The notes below the pieces were generated by a model that was not told the origin of the DNA, did not search any database, and saw nothing but the letters and a program-made list of their open reading frames with translations. Shown piece after piece: positions 32,844 to 32,957 of a DNA stretch of 32,957 nt. Every line of letters begins with the position of its first letter. Position 1 is the first letter of the stretch. Position numbers and translations under genes: made by a program. The stretch is from an uncultured Clostridia bacterium (GTDB lineage: Bacteria; Bacillota; Clostridia; TANB77; CAG-508), in the NCBI GenBank assembly GCA_934167225.1, contig CAKPLD010000009.1, positions 1-32,957 of the forward strand, in the 5' to 3' direction.

Positions 32844-32957
32844 TTATGCATTAAATACTCTATCAAATTCTTCTCCGTCGATTTTTTCTTTTTCTAATAA
32901 GATTCCTGCAACAATATGAAGTTTATCAATATTAGCTGCTAAAATCTCCTTAGCCGT
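32844..32957 (-). CDS. ftsH: FtsH-like zinc metalloprotease, C-terminal end
   Basis: The last 37 codons of a gene that continues past the right edge: TAKEILAANIDKLHIVAG, then LLEKEKIDGEEFDRVFNA. The LLEKE-x(2)-DGEEF segment is typical of the C-terminal helix of the membrane AAA protease FtsH. Only this tail is visible, so the name rests on a short match. Confidence 0.7.
   Translation of the reverse strand, partial: TAKEILAANIDKLHIVAGILLEKEKIDGEEFDRVFNA

Overview
The window is about 33 kb of very AT-rich chromosome from a Gram-positive, endospore-forming, Clostridia-like bacterium, probably uncultured and gut-associated. The signs are strong AGGAGG ribosome sites, CIRCE-controlled grpE-dnaK, the LL-diaminopimelate aminotransferase route to lysine and peptidoglycan, CdaA, a SleB-type cortex hydrolase, a YtaF-type sporulation membrane protein, and Clostridia-style pseudopilins. 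Nearly everything is on the minus strand. The exceptions are an nfeD-slipin operon (9.5-10.9 kb), ytaF (23.4 kb) and two apparent non-coding RNAs (0.9-1.9 kb).

Layout: 1-0.8 kb, dnaK start and grpE behind a promoter with two CIRCE-like operators. 0.9-1.86 kb, a large structured RNA (raiA-motif candidate), a hairpin-rich stretch, copy A of a 250-bp palindromic repeat, and a short RNA with its own promoter and terminator. 1.87-9.4 kb, RNA modification (RluA-type synthase, rRNA methyltransferase, Tgt), a WG-repeat surface protein, ruvA, and dapL/dapF. 9.5-10.9 kb, NfeD and slipin. 11-16.9 kb, a Cys/Asn-rich membrane protein, truA, hicBA, cdaA, pdp, rnhB and a pseudopilin. 16.9-21.6 kb, a response regulator and mfd. 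21.7-26.2 kb, an accessory patch: an Rpn-type nuclease with no standard start codon, repeat copies B and C, ytaF, a truncated MutS-domain-I protein, and a large pseudopilin with a 43-nt TG tract upstream and a GC-rich, DGR-like variable C-terminus. 26.2-33 kb, sleB, holA, a glycogen debranching enzyme, yvcK, murB and the ftsH end.

Main discovery: four genes (a membrane protein, hicA, holA, yvcK) are each broken by an apparent single-base shift, and in all four the break lies exactly on an in-frame CGG codon. Skipping the C and reading the next GGN (Gly) restores the expected protein and length every time. I checked each CCG trinucleotide on the plus strand inside minus-strand genes, and CGG inside plus-strand genes. 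I found no in-frame CGG elsewhere in roughly 9,500 codons, although out-of-frame CGG is common. This suggests that CGG is an unassigned or starved codon at which ribosomes slip +1, so a C inserted before a Gly codon is tolerated. It would be genome-wide recoding affecting a DNA polymerase III subunit, a carbon/envelope regulator and a toxin. Sequencing error must be excluded, but the strict frame-dependence argues against it.

Second discovery: the pseudopilin at 24.1-25.6 kb combines a phase-variable-looking leader (CA repeat in a short ORF before a terminator-like hairpin) with a C-terminal segment of NNC-rich codons resembling a diversity-generating-retroelement variable repeat. No reverse transcriptase or template repeat is visible in the window.
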